Source: Olleya aquimaris (lineage in GTDB: Bacteria; Bacteroidota; Bacteroidia; Flavobacteriales; Flavobacteriaceae). Taken from it: a stretch of DNA of 64,000 nucleotides. Within the stretch, counting starts at the first letter, position 1. Every line of letters begins with the position of its first letter. The notes under the pieces are model-generated. The model was not told the origin of the DNA, searched no databases, and saw nothing but the letters and a program-made list of their open reading frames with translations. Location: assembly GCF_003259525.1 (NCBI RefSeq), contig NZ_QLLO01000004.1, forward strand, positions 248,001-312,000. The letters run 5' to 3'. The translations under genes and the position numbers were made by a program. Positions 52,146 to 59,930 of this stretch are shown piece by piece.

Positions 52146-54683
52146 ATGAAAAAAATCCAACACTACGTCCAAGGAAACTGGACAACAGGAAAAGAAGAAG
52201 GAACACCAATCTTAGATGCTATTACTGGCGAAGCTTTTACTAGCGTTGCTATTGAAGGATTAGATGTGCCAGAAATTCTTAACTATGGAAGAACAAAAGG
52301 AGGAGAAGTCCTTCGAAAAATGACCTTTCAAGAGCGTGGAAACATGCTTAAAAAATTAGCTTTGTATTTGACCAAAAGGAAAGACCAGTTTTACGAACTA
52401 AGCTATAGAACTGGAGCAACCAAAGTAGATAGTTGGATAGATATAGAAGGTGGTTTTGGTAACCTGTTTGCTAATGCTTCGTTACGAAAATTGTTTCCTA
52501 ATCAACCGTATCATGTAGAAGGCGATGCTATCGATTTATCTCGTGGTGGACGCTTTATGGCGCATCATATTATGGTGCCTAAAAAAGGAGTTGCAGTACA
52601 TATTAACGCTTTCAATTTCCCAGTTTGGGGAATGCTTGAAAAATGTGCGGTAAACTGGATGGCTGGAGTTCCAGCAGTAGTGTTACCTGCGCCTTCGTCA
52701 TCGTATTTAGCAGAAGCAGTTGCAAGAACTATTATAGAGTCAGGAATTTTACCAGAAGGTGCATTACAAATCATAAACGGAACGGTTAAAAATATTCTAG
52801 ACACAGTCGAATCTCAAGATGTAGTCACTTTTACAGGTTCTGCTCAAACAGGAAGATTACTAAAAGCACATCCAAGATTAATACAAGAATCTGTACCATT
52901 TACCATGGAAGCCGATTCTTTAAATGCATCCATTTTAGGTGAAGATGCAGTGCCTGGAACACCAGAATTTGACTTGTTTATAAAAGAAGTCAGAAAAGAA
53001 ATGACGGTTAAAGCTGGACAAAAATGTACTGCTATTCGTAGAATTATTGTACCAGAAAAATTAGTTGACGATGTACAAACTGCGTTAACAAAACAACTAG
53101 ATAAAGTAACTATTGGAGATCCAAGATTAAAAGAAGTTAGAATGGGTTCTTTAGTCAGTCATCAACAAGTACAAGCTGTTCGAGATTCGGTTAACGATTT
53201 GTCAAAAGAAGCGCAAATAATTTATGGAAGTTTAGACGAAATAAATACCATTGGAGCAGATGCCAAAAAAGGCGCATTTATTAGTCCGATTCTATTACGA
53301 GCAGATAATCCATTTCAAAATACAGTGATTCATGAACGTGAAGCATTTGGTCCAGTAAGTACCATTATGCCTTATAAAAATCTAGATGAAGCTATAACTT
53401 TAGCGCAAATGGGAAAAGGGTCACTAGTGTCTTCCATTGCAACCAATGACGATAAGATAGCAAAAGATTATGTGATAAATGCAGCAAGTCATCATGGAAG
53501 AATTTTAGTCTTAAACAGAGAAAGCGCGAAGCAAAGTACAGGTCATGGTTCGCCATTACCATATTTAGTTCATGGTGGTCCTGGTAGAGCTGGAGGTGGA
53601 GAAGAAATGGGAGGCATGCGTGGTATTAAACATTATTTACAACGTACTGCCATTCAAGGTTCGCCAACAACAATAACTGAAATTACTGGTATTTACCAGC
53701 AAAACGCAAAATACAAGGAAGCAGAAAAGCATCCATTTCAATACCATTGGGAAGATATTCAACCAGGAATGTCACTAAAAACCCACAAACGTACGCTTAC
53801 TGATAATGACATTCAGAATTTTGCCAATTTAACTTGGGATCATTTTTATGCACATACAGATATTACGTCTTTAGATGGCAGTATTTTCGAAAAAAGAACT
53901 GCGCATGGTTATTTCATTATTTCTGCAGCAGCAGGATTATTTGTGTATCCAAATAAAGGACCTGTAGCAGCTAATTATGGTTTAGATAGTATCCGTTTTT
54001 TACGACCATTATATCATAATGATACCATTTATGTACGTTTAACGTGTAAAGAAAAAGTAGATAGAGATGTTTCTTCCGCAGAACATCCTAGCGGAATCGT
54101 AAAATGGCACGTTGAGGTTTTTGATGCTAATTTTGAAAACCGACCAGAAAGTCAGAAAACAGAAAAAGATAGTCCGTTGGTAGCTGTTGCAACCATTTTA
54201 ACTATGGTTCAGAAAAAACAAGAAATATTTGTTGAAATGACCTCGGAAAAGATTGATGAATGTTTAAGTAAACTGAAAGAGAGCACCAAACCAAAATGGG
54301 GAATCATGACACCACAACACATGATTGAGCATTTAGAATACACCTATAAAATTGCTTCGGGAGACATTCAAGATTTTGAGATTGCAACACCAGAAAAGAT
54401 TTTAGAGAAAGTGCATCATAGTTTATATGATTATAGAAAATTCCCTAAAAATTCTCAATTTCCACAGTTAGAAAAAGATAAATTAGATGATTTAAAACAT
54501 CCAGATTTAGAAACTGCTATTGAAAAATTTAAGCAACAAAGAGAAAAATACATAGAATTTTATAAAGAGAATCCAGATGCGAAATTGAAAAATTTGGTTT
54601 TCGGAGAGTTAAACAAATACGAAGCGTATTTATTAGAAAGAAAACATTTGAATCATCACTTTGAGCAATTCAATATTTTGTAA
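52146..54683 (+). CDS. paaZ: PaaZ ring-opening enzyme (aldehyde dehydrogenase + hydratase) with an extra C-terminal DUF1569/DinB-like domain
   Basis: Opens the oxepin-CoA ring (R-specific hydratase) and oxidises the resulting aldehyde. Residues about 1-510 form an aldehyde dehydrogenase: FTGSAQTG, EADSLNASIL with the general base Glu, and catalytic Cys in GQKCTAIRR. Residues about 540-680 form a MaoC hot-dog hydratase (FANLTWDHFYAHTDI, AHGYFIISAAAGLFV). The E. coli enzyme ends there (681 aa), but here about 150 further residues follow with MTPQHMIEHLEYTYKIASGD and YLLERKHLNHHFEQFNIL, resembling the His-bearing DUF1569/DinB four-helix family. The ATG at 52146 is chosen over a TTG at 52137 that lies against a repeat tail. 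Confidence 0.92.
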   Translation: MKKIQHYVQGNWTTGKEEGTPILDAITGEAFTSVAIEGLDVPEILNYGRTKGGEVLRKMTFQERGNMLKKLALYLTKRKDQFYELSYRTGATKVDSWIDIEGGFGNLFANASLRKLFPNQPYHVEGDAIDLSRGGRFMAHHIMVPKKGVAVHINAFNFPVWGMLEKCAVNWMAGVPAVVLPAPSSSYLAEAVARTIIESGILPEGALQIINGTVKNILDTVESQDVVTFTGSAQTGRLLKAHPRLIQESVPFTMEADSLNASILGEDAVPGTPEFDLFIKEVRKEMTVKAGQKCTAIRRIIVPEKLVDDVQTALTKQLDKVTIGDPRLKEVRMGSLVSHQQVQAVRDSVNDLSKEAQIIYGSLDEINTIGADAKKGAFISPILLRADNPFQNTVIHEREAFGPVSTIMPYKNLDEAITLAQMGKGSLVSSIATNDDKIAKDYVINAASHHGRILVLNRESAKQSTGHGSPLPYLVHGGPGRAGGGEEMGGMRGIKHYLQRTAIQGSPTTITEITGIYQQNAKYKEAEKHPFQYHWEDIQPGMSLKTHKRTLTDNDIQNFANLTWDHFYAHTDITSLDGSIFEKRTAHGYFIISAAAGLFVYPNKGPVAANYGLDSIRFLRPLYHNDTIYVRLTCKEKVDRDVSSAEHPSGIVKWHVEVFDANFENRPESQKTEKDSPLVAVATILTMVQKKQEIFVEMTSEKIDECLSKLKESTKPKWGIMTPQHMIEHLEYTYKIASGDIQDFEIATPEKILEKVHHSLYDYRKFPKNSQFPQLEKDKLDDLKHPDLETAIEKFKQQREKYIEFYKENPDAKLKNLVFGELNKYEAYLLERKHLNHHFEQFNIL

Positions 54684-54702
54684 AAGATTGAATTGCTCAA
54701 AG
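54659..54702. repeat. 16-bp perfect inverted repeat spanning the paaZ stop codon
   Basis: CTTTGAGCAATTCAAT (54659-54674) is the last coding sequence of paaZ; ATTGAATTGCTCAAAG (54687-54702) is its exact reverse complement. The 12-base loop holds the TAA stop. The right arm abuts the left hairpin of the GIY-YIG element. Confidence 0.92.
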
Positions 54703-55066
54703 CACCCGAGAAATCGGGTGTCTTAAAAAATAAAATAGAGATTTTGAAACACTATGTTTACATAATAAGTAATAAGCCAAACGGTGTTTTATATATTGGA
54801 GAAACAAAACGATTAAAGAAAAGAATAAATCAACATAAAAATAAAGCGCATCCAACAACATTTTCAGCTAGATATAATTTAGATAAGCTCATTTATTTTG
54901 AAGAATATAATACGGAAGCAGAAGCTAAATTAAGAGAAAAGCAAATGAAGAAATGGAATAGAATTTGGAAGATTGAATTAATAGAAAAAACGAATCCTAC
55001 ATGGAAGGATTTGTATAATAAAATTAAGTAGAACTAAAATTAATAAGATTCCCGTTTTCACGGGAA
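54703..55066. mobile_element. candidate GIY-YIG mobile unit bounded by opposed GAAA-loop hairpins
   Basis: Left end: CACCCGA-GAAA-TCGGGTG (54703-54720). Right end: TTCCCGT-TTTC-ACGGGAA (55049-55066), i.e. the same loop in the opposite orientation. The only content is a solitary GIY-YIG nuclease gene. The unit splits the paa operon between paaZ and paaF. The same pair without a gene is found at 46803-46873. Confidence 0.5.
54744..55031 (+). CDS. single-domain GIY-YIG endonuclease
   Basis: A protein of about 96 residues made of one GIY-YIG nuclease domain and nothing else. It shows the paired motifs HYVYIISNKPNGVLYIGET (YVY and YIG), the catalytic Arg in RLKKRINQHK, and the metal-binding Glu in TEAEAKLREKQMKKWNR, so it should be active. 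The TTG at 54744 gives the family start (M)KHYVYI; an earlier in-frame TTG at 54693 would make the reading frame run through a hairpin repeat. It is unrelated to phenylacetate metabolism and lies inside the operon, flanked by hairpins of the interspersed family, which suggests a homing-type role in their spread. Confidence 0.85.
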   Translation: MKHYVYIISNKPNGVLYIGETKRLKKRINQHKNKAHPTTFSARYNLDKLIYFEEYNTEAEAKLREKQMKKWNRIWKIELIEKTNPTWKDLYNKIK

Positions 55067-55076
55067 CACTATCGTG

Positions 55077-55829
55077 ATGACACAACCTTACGTAAAACTA
55101 GAAATCAAAAACGAAGTAGGATATATAGAGTTTTTTCATCCTGCTCACAATTCATTACCTGGAGATGTGTTAGCAAAACTAGCGCAAACAATCACAGAAG
55201 CTGGAACAAACGATGCTATAAAAGTAATCGTTCTTAAAAGTGGAGGTGATAGAACGTTTTGCGCAGGAGCTAGTTTTAATGAACTTATCAATATTAACGA
55301 CGAAGCTACTGGGAAAGTATTCTTTTCTGGATTCGCCAATGTGATTAATGCGATGCGAAAATGTCCAAAGTTTATTATTGGTCGTATCCAAGGTAAAACC
55401 GTTGGAGGCGGTGTTGGATTAGCAGCTTCAACTGACTATTGTATGGCAACTAAGTTTGCTTCAATAAAGTTAAGCGAATTAAATATTGGTATTGGACCGT
55501 TTGTTGTCGGACCAGCAATAGAGCGTAAAATGGGATTAAGCGCCATGTCGCAAATCGCAATTGACGCCAATACATTTTATCCAGCAGAATGGGCAAAACA
55601 AAAAGGCTTATTCACCCAAGTGTATGAAAGCACAGTAGAACTAGATGAAGCTGTAAAAACAACAGCAGAACATTTATGTACCTATAATACTGAAGCGATG
55701 CTAGAAATGAAAAAAGTATTCTGGCAAGGAACAGATCATTGGGATGCACTATTAGCAGAACGCGCAGCTACTAGCGGACGATTAGTGTTAAGTGATTTTA
55801 CAAAAGAAAAATTAAAAAGTTTTAAATAA
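55077..55829 (+). CDS. paaF: enoyl-CoA hydratase/isomerase family protein, probable PaaF
   Basis: A 251-residue crotonase-fold enzyme, likely the 2,3-dehydroadipyl-CoA hydratase of the pathway. Motifs: VGYIEFFHPAHNSLPGDVL at the N-terminus, oxyanion segments RTFCAGASFNELI (about 60-72) and IQGKTVGGGVGLAASTDY (about 105-122), and LSELNIGIGPFVVGPAIERK. The glutamates of a classical hydratase are not both obvious (the second segment reads GIGPF), so an isomerase role is possible. The ATG at 55077 is preferred over an adjacent GTG. It lies after the GIY-YIG unit and before paaY. Confidence 0.8.
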   Translation: MTQPYVKLEIKNEVGYIEFFHPAHNSLPGDVLAKLAQTITEAGTNDAIKVIVLKSGGDRTFCAGASFNELININDEATGKVFFSGFANVINAMRKCPKFIIGRIQGKTVGGGVGLAASTDYCMATKFASIKLSELNIGIGPFVVGPAIERKMGLSAMSQIAIDANTFYPAEWAKQKGLFTQVYESTVELDEAVKTTAEHLCTYNTEAMLEMKKVFWQGTDHWDALLAERAATSGRLVLSDFTKEKLKSFK

Positions 55830-55832
55830 TAT

Positions 55833-55896
55833 GTCATTGAGAGGACGAAGGACGAAGCAATATTATTAAAAGATTCTTCGCTTTGCTCTGAATGAC
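55833..55896. repeat. inverted-pair repeat, paaF-paaY junction
   Basis: Forward half GTCATTGAGAGG...GCAAT (55833-55860) faces the inverted half AGATTCTTCGC...TGAATGAC (55871-55896). Ends are GTCATT and AATGAC. It begins 3 bases after the paaF stop codon. Confidence 0.78.
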
Positions 55897-55911
55897 AAGT
55901 AATAATTATAC

Positions 55912-56508
55912 ATGTTTTATTCTTTTAAAGGCTATACACCAGTTGTACACGAATCTAGTTTCGTACATCCTATGGCTGCAGTAACAGGTAACGTCATTAT
56001 TGGTAAAAACTGTTATGTTGGTCCTGGTGCTGCTATACGTGGCGATTGGGGACAAATCATTTTAGAAGATGGTGTCAATGTTCAAGAAAACTGTACTGTG
56101 CATATGTTTCCTGGTAAGTCAATCACACTTAAAGAAAGTGCACATGTTGGTCATGGAGCCATCATTCATGGCGCAAATTTGGGTCGTAATTGCTTAATTG
56201 GAATGAACACCGTCATTATGGACGATGCTATAATTGGAGACGAATCCATTATTGGAGCTATGTCTTTTATAAAAGCAGAAACTATTATCCCTAAACGAAG
56301 CTTAGTTGTTGGAAATCCGGCAAAAATCATCAAACAAGTTAGTGATGACATGATCGCTTGGAAAACCAAAGGAACAGAATTGTACCAACAATTACCAGCA
56401 GATTGTCATAACACGCTTAAAGAAGTGGACCCACTTAGAGAAGTGCCTGAAAATATGAAAGTTCAAGATGATGTATACAAAACACTAAGAGAGACTTTCA
56501 AAAAGTAA
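55912..56508 (+). CDS. paaY: PaaY, hexapeptide-repeat thioesterase of the phenylacetate pathway
   Basis: A 198-residue left-handed beta-helix protein of the gamma-carbonic-anhydrase type. Hexapeptide repeats run from about 10 to 135 (VHPMAAVTGNVIIGKNCYVG, ILEDGVNVQENCTVHMF). The three zinc His ligands are visible in TVHMFPG and in HVGHGAIIHGAN. A helical C-terminus follows (DDMIAWKTKGTELYQQL). By family knowledge PaaY helps hydrolyse inhibitory CoA adducts. It ends the paa cluster and is convergent with the lrp gene. Confidence 0.92.
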   Translation: MFYSFKGYTPVVHESSFVHPMAAVTGNVIIGKNCYVGPGAAIRGDWGQIILEDGVNVQENCTVHMFPGKSITLKESAHVGHGAIIHGANLGRNCLIGMNTVIMDDAIIGDESIIGAMSFIKAETIIPKRSLVVGNPAKIIKQVSDDMIAWKTKGTELYQQLPADCHNTLKEVDPLREVPENMKVQDDVYKTLRETFKK

Positions 56509-56516
56509 TTTTTGTT

Positions 56517-56588
56517 GTCATTCAGAGCAAAGCGAAGAATCTTATCTTGAGATTGCCACGTCATTCCTTCGTCACTTCTCGCAATGAC
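56517..56588. repeat. inverted-pair repeat between convergent paaY and lrp
   Basis: GTCATTCAGAGC...AATCTTATC (forward) and GAGATTGCC...CGCAATGAC (inverted) make a 72-base unit with GTCATT/AATGAC ends. It fills nearly the whole convergent spacer and may serve as a bidirectional terminator. Confidence 0.78.
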
Positions 56589-56596
56589 ATTTTAAT

Positions 56597-57070
56597 TTAC
56601 ATTCTACTTAAATCTATCTCATTAGTTTCCTTTCCAGTAGACAGTGTAATCAAACTCTGTACATTACCTAGATAAGGTAATAAGGTTAATTTAGAAATAA
56701 TAAAGGTTTCGTAAGCCTCAATATCTTCAACAACTAGCTTTAATAAATAATCAAAGTTCCCGCTAACTCTGTGACACTCAATAACCTCTGGAAAACTATT
56801 AATTTGAGAGACGAATTTTTCCAGATAACTTCTTGTGTGACCTTGTAATGTTATGCCTATAAAGACAGTCTGTTTTAAACCTATTTTTTTGTTATTTAAA
56901 ATCGCGACATACTTTTTTATATAACCTTGTTTTTCTAGCTTTTTAATACGTTCAAAAACAGGAGTAGTGGTCATACCTAATTCAGTAGCAATACTTTTAG
57001 TTGTTCTATTGCTATTTTGTTGAAGTAATGATAGGATTTTAGTGTCTATTTTATCAAGATTGTGTTGCAT
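56597..57070 (-). CDS. Lrp/AsnC-family transcriptional regulator
   Basis: A 157-residue feast/famine regulator. N-terminal HTH: DKIDTKILSLLQQNSNRTTKSIATELGMTTTPVFERIKKLEKQGYI (about 5-51). C-terminal RAM ligand domain: KQTVFIGITLQGHTRSYLEKFVSQINSFPEVIECHRVSGNFDYLLKLVVEDIE. It is divergent from the E2 gene (163-base spacer including 57071-57233), so branched-chain amino or keto acids are plausible effectors and the E2-ilvE-E1 unit a plausible target. The spacer is AT-rich with no clear promoter or operator that I can defend. Confidence 0.93.
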   Translation of the reverse strand: MQHNLDKIDTKILSLLQQNSNRTTKSIATELGMTTTPVFERIKKLEKQGYIKKYVAILNNKKIGLKQTVFIGITLQGHTRSYLEKFVSQINSFPEVIECHRVSGNFDYLLKLVVEDIEAYETFIISKLTLLPYLGNVQSLITLSTGKETNEIDLSRM

Positions 57071-57233
57071 AGAAAATTGTAATTTAAAGTGCTGTAAATT
57101 TACAATTTAAAAGAATAAAAATCTAAATTAAATTAATTAAAAAGATTAATATTCTTAATAAGTTTTAATATGAAGATATTAACATATTTAAATATTCAAA
57201 TTGATTAATTTTATTTCTTTAAAACTAAATAGA

Positions 57234-58571
57234 TTGGCTAAGTTCGAATTAAAAATGCCCAAAATGGGCGAAAGTATTACAGAAGGAACCATTATTAATT
57301 GGTTAATTTCTGAAGGAGATAGTTTTGATGAAGGCGACATCATTCTAGAAGTCGCAACAGATAAAGTGGATAACGAAGTGCCAGCACCTGCTGCAGGAAC
57401 TTTAGTTAAGACTTTATTTCAGGCAAAAGATGTTGTTCCTGTTGGAGAAGTTATGGCAATCTTAGAAGTTTCAGAAGAAACTAAAACATCAAAAAAGCAT
57501 GATGTCATTCAGAGTACTTCGACTTCGCTCAGCACAAGCTTAGGCGAAGAATCGCAGAAGAAGAAAAGTTTAAAAAAGAAACGACCTGTCACATCGAGTG
57601 TAGTCGAGATGTCTCAACCAAATTCATTTTCAGTTTCAAACTCAAACACATTTTTTTCACCATTAATTATTAAAATAGCCAAAGAACATCACATTAGTTT
57701 TGAAGAACTAGCACGTATTCCGGCAACTGGTCATGAAGGTAGATTGCGTAAAAGTGATGTATTTCAATATATAGAAGAAGGACGTCCATATAAATTTGCG
57801 CAACCTGTTGCACAACAGGATCCAACAGCGTATCGTATTCCGCAATTAAAATTCGATAAAGGTAAAGGTAAAGTCATTGAAATGGACCGCATGCGTCAAA
57901 TGATTGCAGACCATATGGTGTATTCTAAACATACTTCACCACACGTCACAGCCTATGTTGAAGCCGATTTAACCAATATGGTTAATTGGCGAAATGCTAA
58001 TAAAAAAGCGTTTCAAGAAAAGTATGGAGAGCGTTTGACCTTTACACCACTTTTTGTGGAGGCAGTTGCAAAAGCAGTTAAAGATTTTCCAAATATAAAT
58101 GCTTCAGTCGATGGAAATAACATCATCGTAAAAGACGATATCAATATAGGTATGGCAACAGCATTACCTAGTGGAAACTTAATTGTTCCAGTAGTAAAAA
58201 ATGCAGATACAAAAGATTTAAAAACCCTTGCAGCTAACGTCAATGAATTAGCAGGAAAAGCAAGAGATAATAAATTAGCAGGAGACGATATTAAGGGTAG
58301 CACGTTTACCATCTCTAATGTTGGGACATTTGGAAGTGTTATGGGAACACCAATTATTAATCAACCAGAAGTTGCCATTTTAGCATTAGGAATAATCAAA
58401 AAAAGACCAGAAGTTATCGAAACCGAAAATGGAGATGAAATCGCGATTAGAAGCATGATGTATTTATCACTATCATTTGATCATCGCGTAGTAGATGGTT
58501 TTCTTGGCGGAAGCTTTGTGCGTCGTGTAGCCGATTATTTCGAGCAATTTGATACGAATAGAAAAATATAA
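57234..58571 (+). CDS. 2-oxo acid dehydrogenase E2 (dihydrolipoyl acyltransferase, branched-chain type)
   Basis: Core acyltransferase of a branched-chain 2-oxo acid dehydrogenase complex. From the TTG at 57234 it reads (M)AKFELKMPKMGESI, the family N-terminus; an upstream TTG at 57201 adds 11 unrelated residues. Domains: lipoyl domain (about 1-78) with lipoyl-Lys in VATDKVDNEV; linker (about 85-140); peripheral subunit-binding domain (SPLIIKIAKEHHISFEELA, about 142-180); catalytic domain (about 210-445) with TFTISNVGTFGSV and the active-site FDHRVVDGFLGG. The linker contains two copies of the intergenic repeat read in frame. Confidence 0.93.
   Translation: MAKFELKMPKMGESITEGTIINWLISEGDSFDEGDIILEVATDKVDNEVPAPAAGTLVKTLFQAKDVVPVGEVMAILEVSEETKTSKKHDVIQSTSTSLSTSLGEESQKKKSLKKKRPVTSSVVEMSQPNSFSVSNSNTFFSPLIIKIAKEHHISFEELARIPATGHEGRLRKSDVFQYIEEGRPYKFAQPVAQQDPTAYRIPQLKFDKGKGKVIEMDRMRQMIADHMVYSKHTSPHVTAYVEADLTNMVNWRNANKKAFQEKYGERLTFTPLFVEAVAKAVKDFPNINASVDGNNIIVKDDINIGMATALPSGNLIVPVVKNADTKDLKTLAANVNELAGKARDNKLAGDDIKGSTFTISNVGTFGSVMGTPIINQPEVAILALGIIKKRPEVIETENGDEIAIRSMMYLSLSFDHRVVDGFLGGSFVRRVADYFEQFDTNRKI
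57504..57556 (+). repeat. interspersed repeat inside the E2 coding sequence (copy 1)
   Basis: GTCATTCAGAGT ... GGCGAAGAATCGCA with an enlarged middle (ACTTCGACTTCGCTCAGC and CACAAGCTTA). 51 bases to the end of TCG keep the frame; it encodes VIQST ... GEES. The middle CGCTCAGCACAAGCTTA recurs in the repeat at 59931-60021. Confidence 0.8.
57588..57616 (+). repeat. interspersed repeat inside the E2 coding sequence (copy 2)
   Basis: GTC head, ACATC pairs with GATGT, GA faces GA, G-C closes a TGTAGT loop, CTCA tail. It encodes VTSSVVEMSQ in the flexible linker before the subunit-binding domain. Confidence 0.82.
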
Positions 58572-58577
58572 ACTAAC

Positions 58578-58677
58578 GTCACTTCGAGTGATTTGTGAAG
58601 TATGAGCAAATTGTATCGAGAAGTCATTAAAGTTCTCGATTCTAAATTGTAGAAAAAGCAATTTCACTCGAACTAAC
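58578..58677. repeat. 100-base inverted-pair repeat, E2-ilvE junction
   Basis: Left end GTCACTTCGAGTG, right end CACTCGAACTAAC (inverted GTTAGTTCGAGTG). In the left half ACTTC pairs with GAAGT across GA/GA, and ATTTG with CAAAT inside. It begins 7 bases after the E2 stop codon. Confidence 0.78.
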
Positions 58678-58692
58678 GAAAGAATAAATATT

Positions 58693-59760
58693 ATGAGTTA
58701 CAATATATCAATTACAAAAATCCAACAATCAAAAGTTGAAACTATAGATTTCAACAATATTCCATTAGGTACCATATTTACAGATCACATGTTTATTTGT
58801 GATTATGAAAATGGAAAGTGGACCAATCCAAGAATCGAACCATTAGCATTAATTCCAACACATCCAGCAGCTATGGCGTTACATTATGGACAAGCTATTT
58901 TTGAAGGGATGAAAGCAACAGTTGATGCTGAAGGTAACCCAATGCTGTTTAGAGCCAACAAAAATGCTGCACGATTAAATTTTAGCGCAGATAGAATGGG
59001 AATGCCTAATTTTCCAGAAGAATTATTTGTAGAAGGTTTAAAACAACTAGTGGATTTAGAACGTAATTGGATACCACCAACAGACGGAAGCGCCTTATAT
59101 TTAAGACCTTTTATGTATGCAGATGAGCCATTTATTGGGATGCGTGCAGCAACACATTTTAAGTTTATTATTATGGCATCACCAGCAGGACCATTTTTTA
59201 GTAAGCGCATTAAATTATGGGCAGAAAAAAAATACATTCGTGCAGCCAATGGTGGAACAGGAGAAGCAAAAGCAGCTGGTAATTATGCAGCAGCTATACG
59301 TCCAACAGAGTTAGCTAAAGCCAAAGGATACGACCAAGTATTGTGGTTAGATGCTATAGAGCATAAATACATTCAAGAAGTTGGGACAATGAATATTTTC
59401 TTTAAAATCGATGGTAAATTCATAACACCAAAGCGTGATGGTTCTATATTAGATGGTATTACACGTATGAGTGTTATAGATATACTTAGAGATAAAGGTT
59501 TTGAGGTAATTGAGCGTACCATAACAATTGACGAAATTAAAGAAGCGTCCAAAAACAACACCTTAGAAGAAGCTTTTGGTACAGGAACAGCAGTAGGTAT
59601 AGCTTATATTCAAGAAATTGGAGTAGATGGTGAAACCATTCATGTGTCTAACGAAAGTCCAGTTGGTTTAGAAGTAAATGATACTTTAAATGCTATCAAA
59701 ACAGGTAAAGTCGAGGATAAATTTGGTTGGATGACTAAAGTTGAAAACGAGTTAGCTTAA
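58693..59760 (+). CDS. ilvE: branched-chain amino acid aminotransferase
   Basis: PLP-dependent class IV transaminase interconverting Leu/Ile/Val and their 2-oxo acids. The 355 residues match the group II (eukaryote-like/IlvE2) form: LHYGQAIFEGMKATVDAEG (about 57-75), YLRPFMYADEPFIG, the motif GGTGEAKAAGNYAAAI (about 189-204) and the PLP-Lys segment near YDQVLWLDAIEHKYIQEVGTMN, then DGITRMSVIDILRD. Lying between E2 and E1 genes, it supplies their substrates, which points to catabolism rather than synthesis. Confidence 0.93.
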   Translation: MSYNISITKIQQSKVETIDFNNIPLGTIFTDHMFICDYENGKWTNPRIEPLALIPTHPAAMALHYGQAIFEGMKATVDAEGNPMLFRANKNAARLNFSADRMGMPNFPEELFVEGLKQLVDLERNWIPPTDGSALYLRPFMYADEPFIGMRAATHFKFIIMASPAGPFFSKRIKLWAEKKYIRAANGGTGEAKAAGNYAAAIRPTELAKAKGYDQVLWLDAIEHKYIQEVGTMNIFFKIDGKFITPKRDGSILDGITRMSVIDILRDKGFEVIERTITIDEIKEASKNNTLEEAFGTGTAVGIAYIQEIGVDGETIHVSNESPVGLEVNDTLNAIKTGKVEDKFGWMTKVENELA

Positions 59761-59768
59761 AACACAAC

Positions 59769-59908
59769 GTCACTTCGAGTGATTTATGAGGAAAGAGCAA
59801 ATTGTATCGAGAAGCCATTAAAAAGATCTCGATTCACTATTTAATAAAAAATATCTGGTTGATATTTTATTAAATACAACGCCAAAAAACAATTTCACTC
59901 AAACTGAC
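59769..59908. repeat. 140-base nested inverted repeat, ilvE-E1 junction
   Basis: Ends GTCACTTCGAGTG and CTCAAACTGAC are inverted. A second palindrome sits inside: TATTTAATAAAA...TATC (from 59838) with GATATTTTATTAAATA (to 59876) around TGGTT. It resembles the 58578 element with an extra AT-rich palindrome inserted. Confidence 0.75.
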
Positions 59909-59930
59909 GATAGAAAAAAATAAAGATTTT

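Noticed and set aside
54693-54743. N-terminal extension of the GIY-YIG protein from the TTG at 54693
   Set aside because: It would translate the repeat hairpin, and the family N-terminus begins at (M)KHYVYI, served by the TTG at 54744.
43516-56508. Recent horizontal transfer of the whole paa cluster
   Set aside because: Base composition, TTG starts and the TAnnTTTG promoter style match the rest of the window, and no integrase, tRNA-end attachment site or insertion sequence borders it; only the GIY-YIG unit looks inserted.
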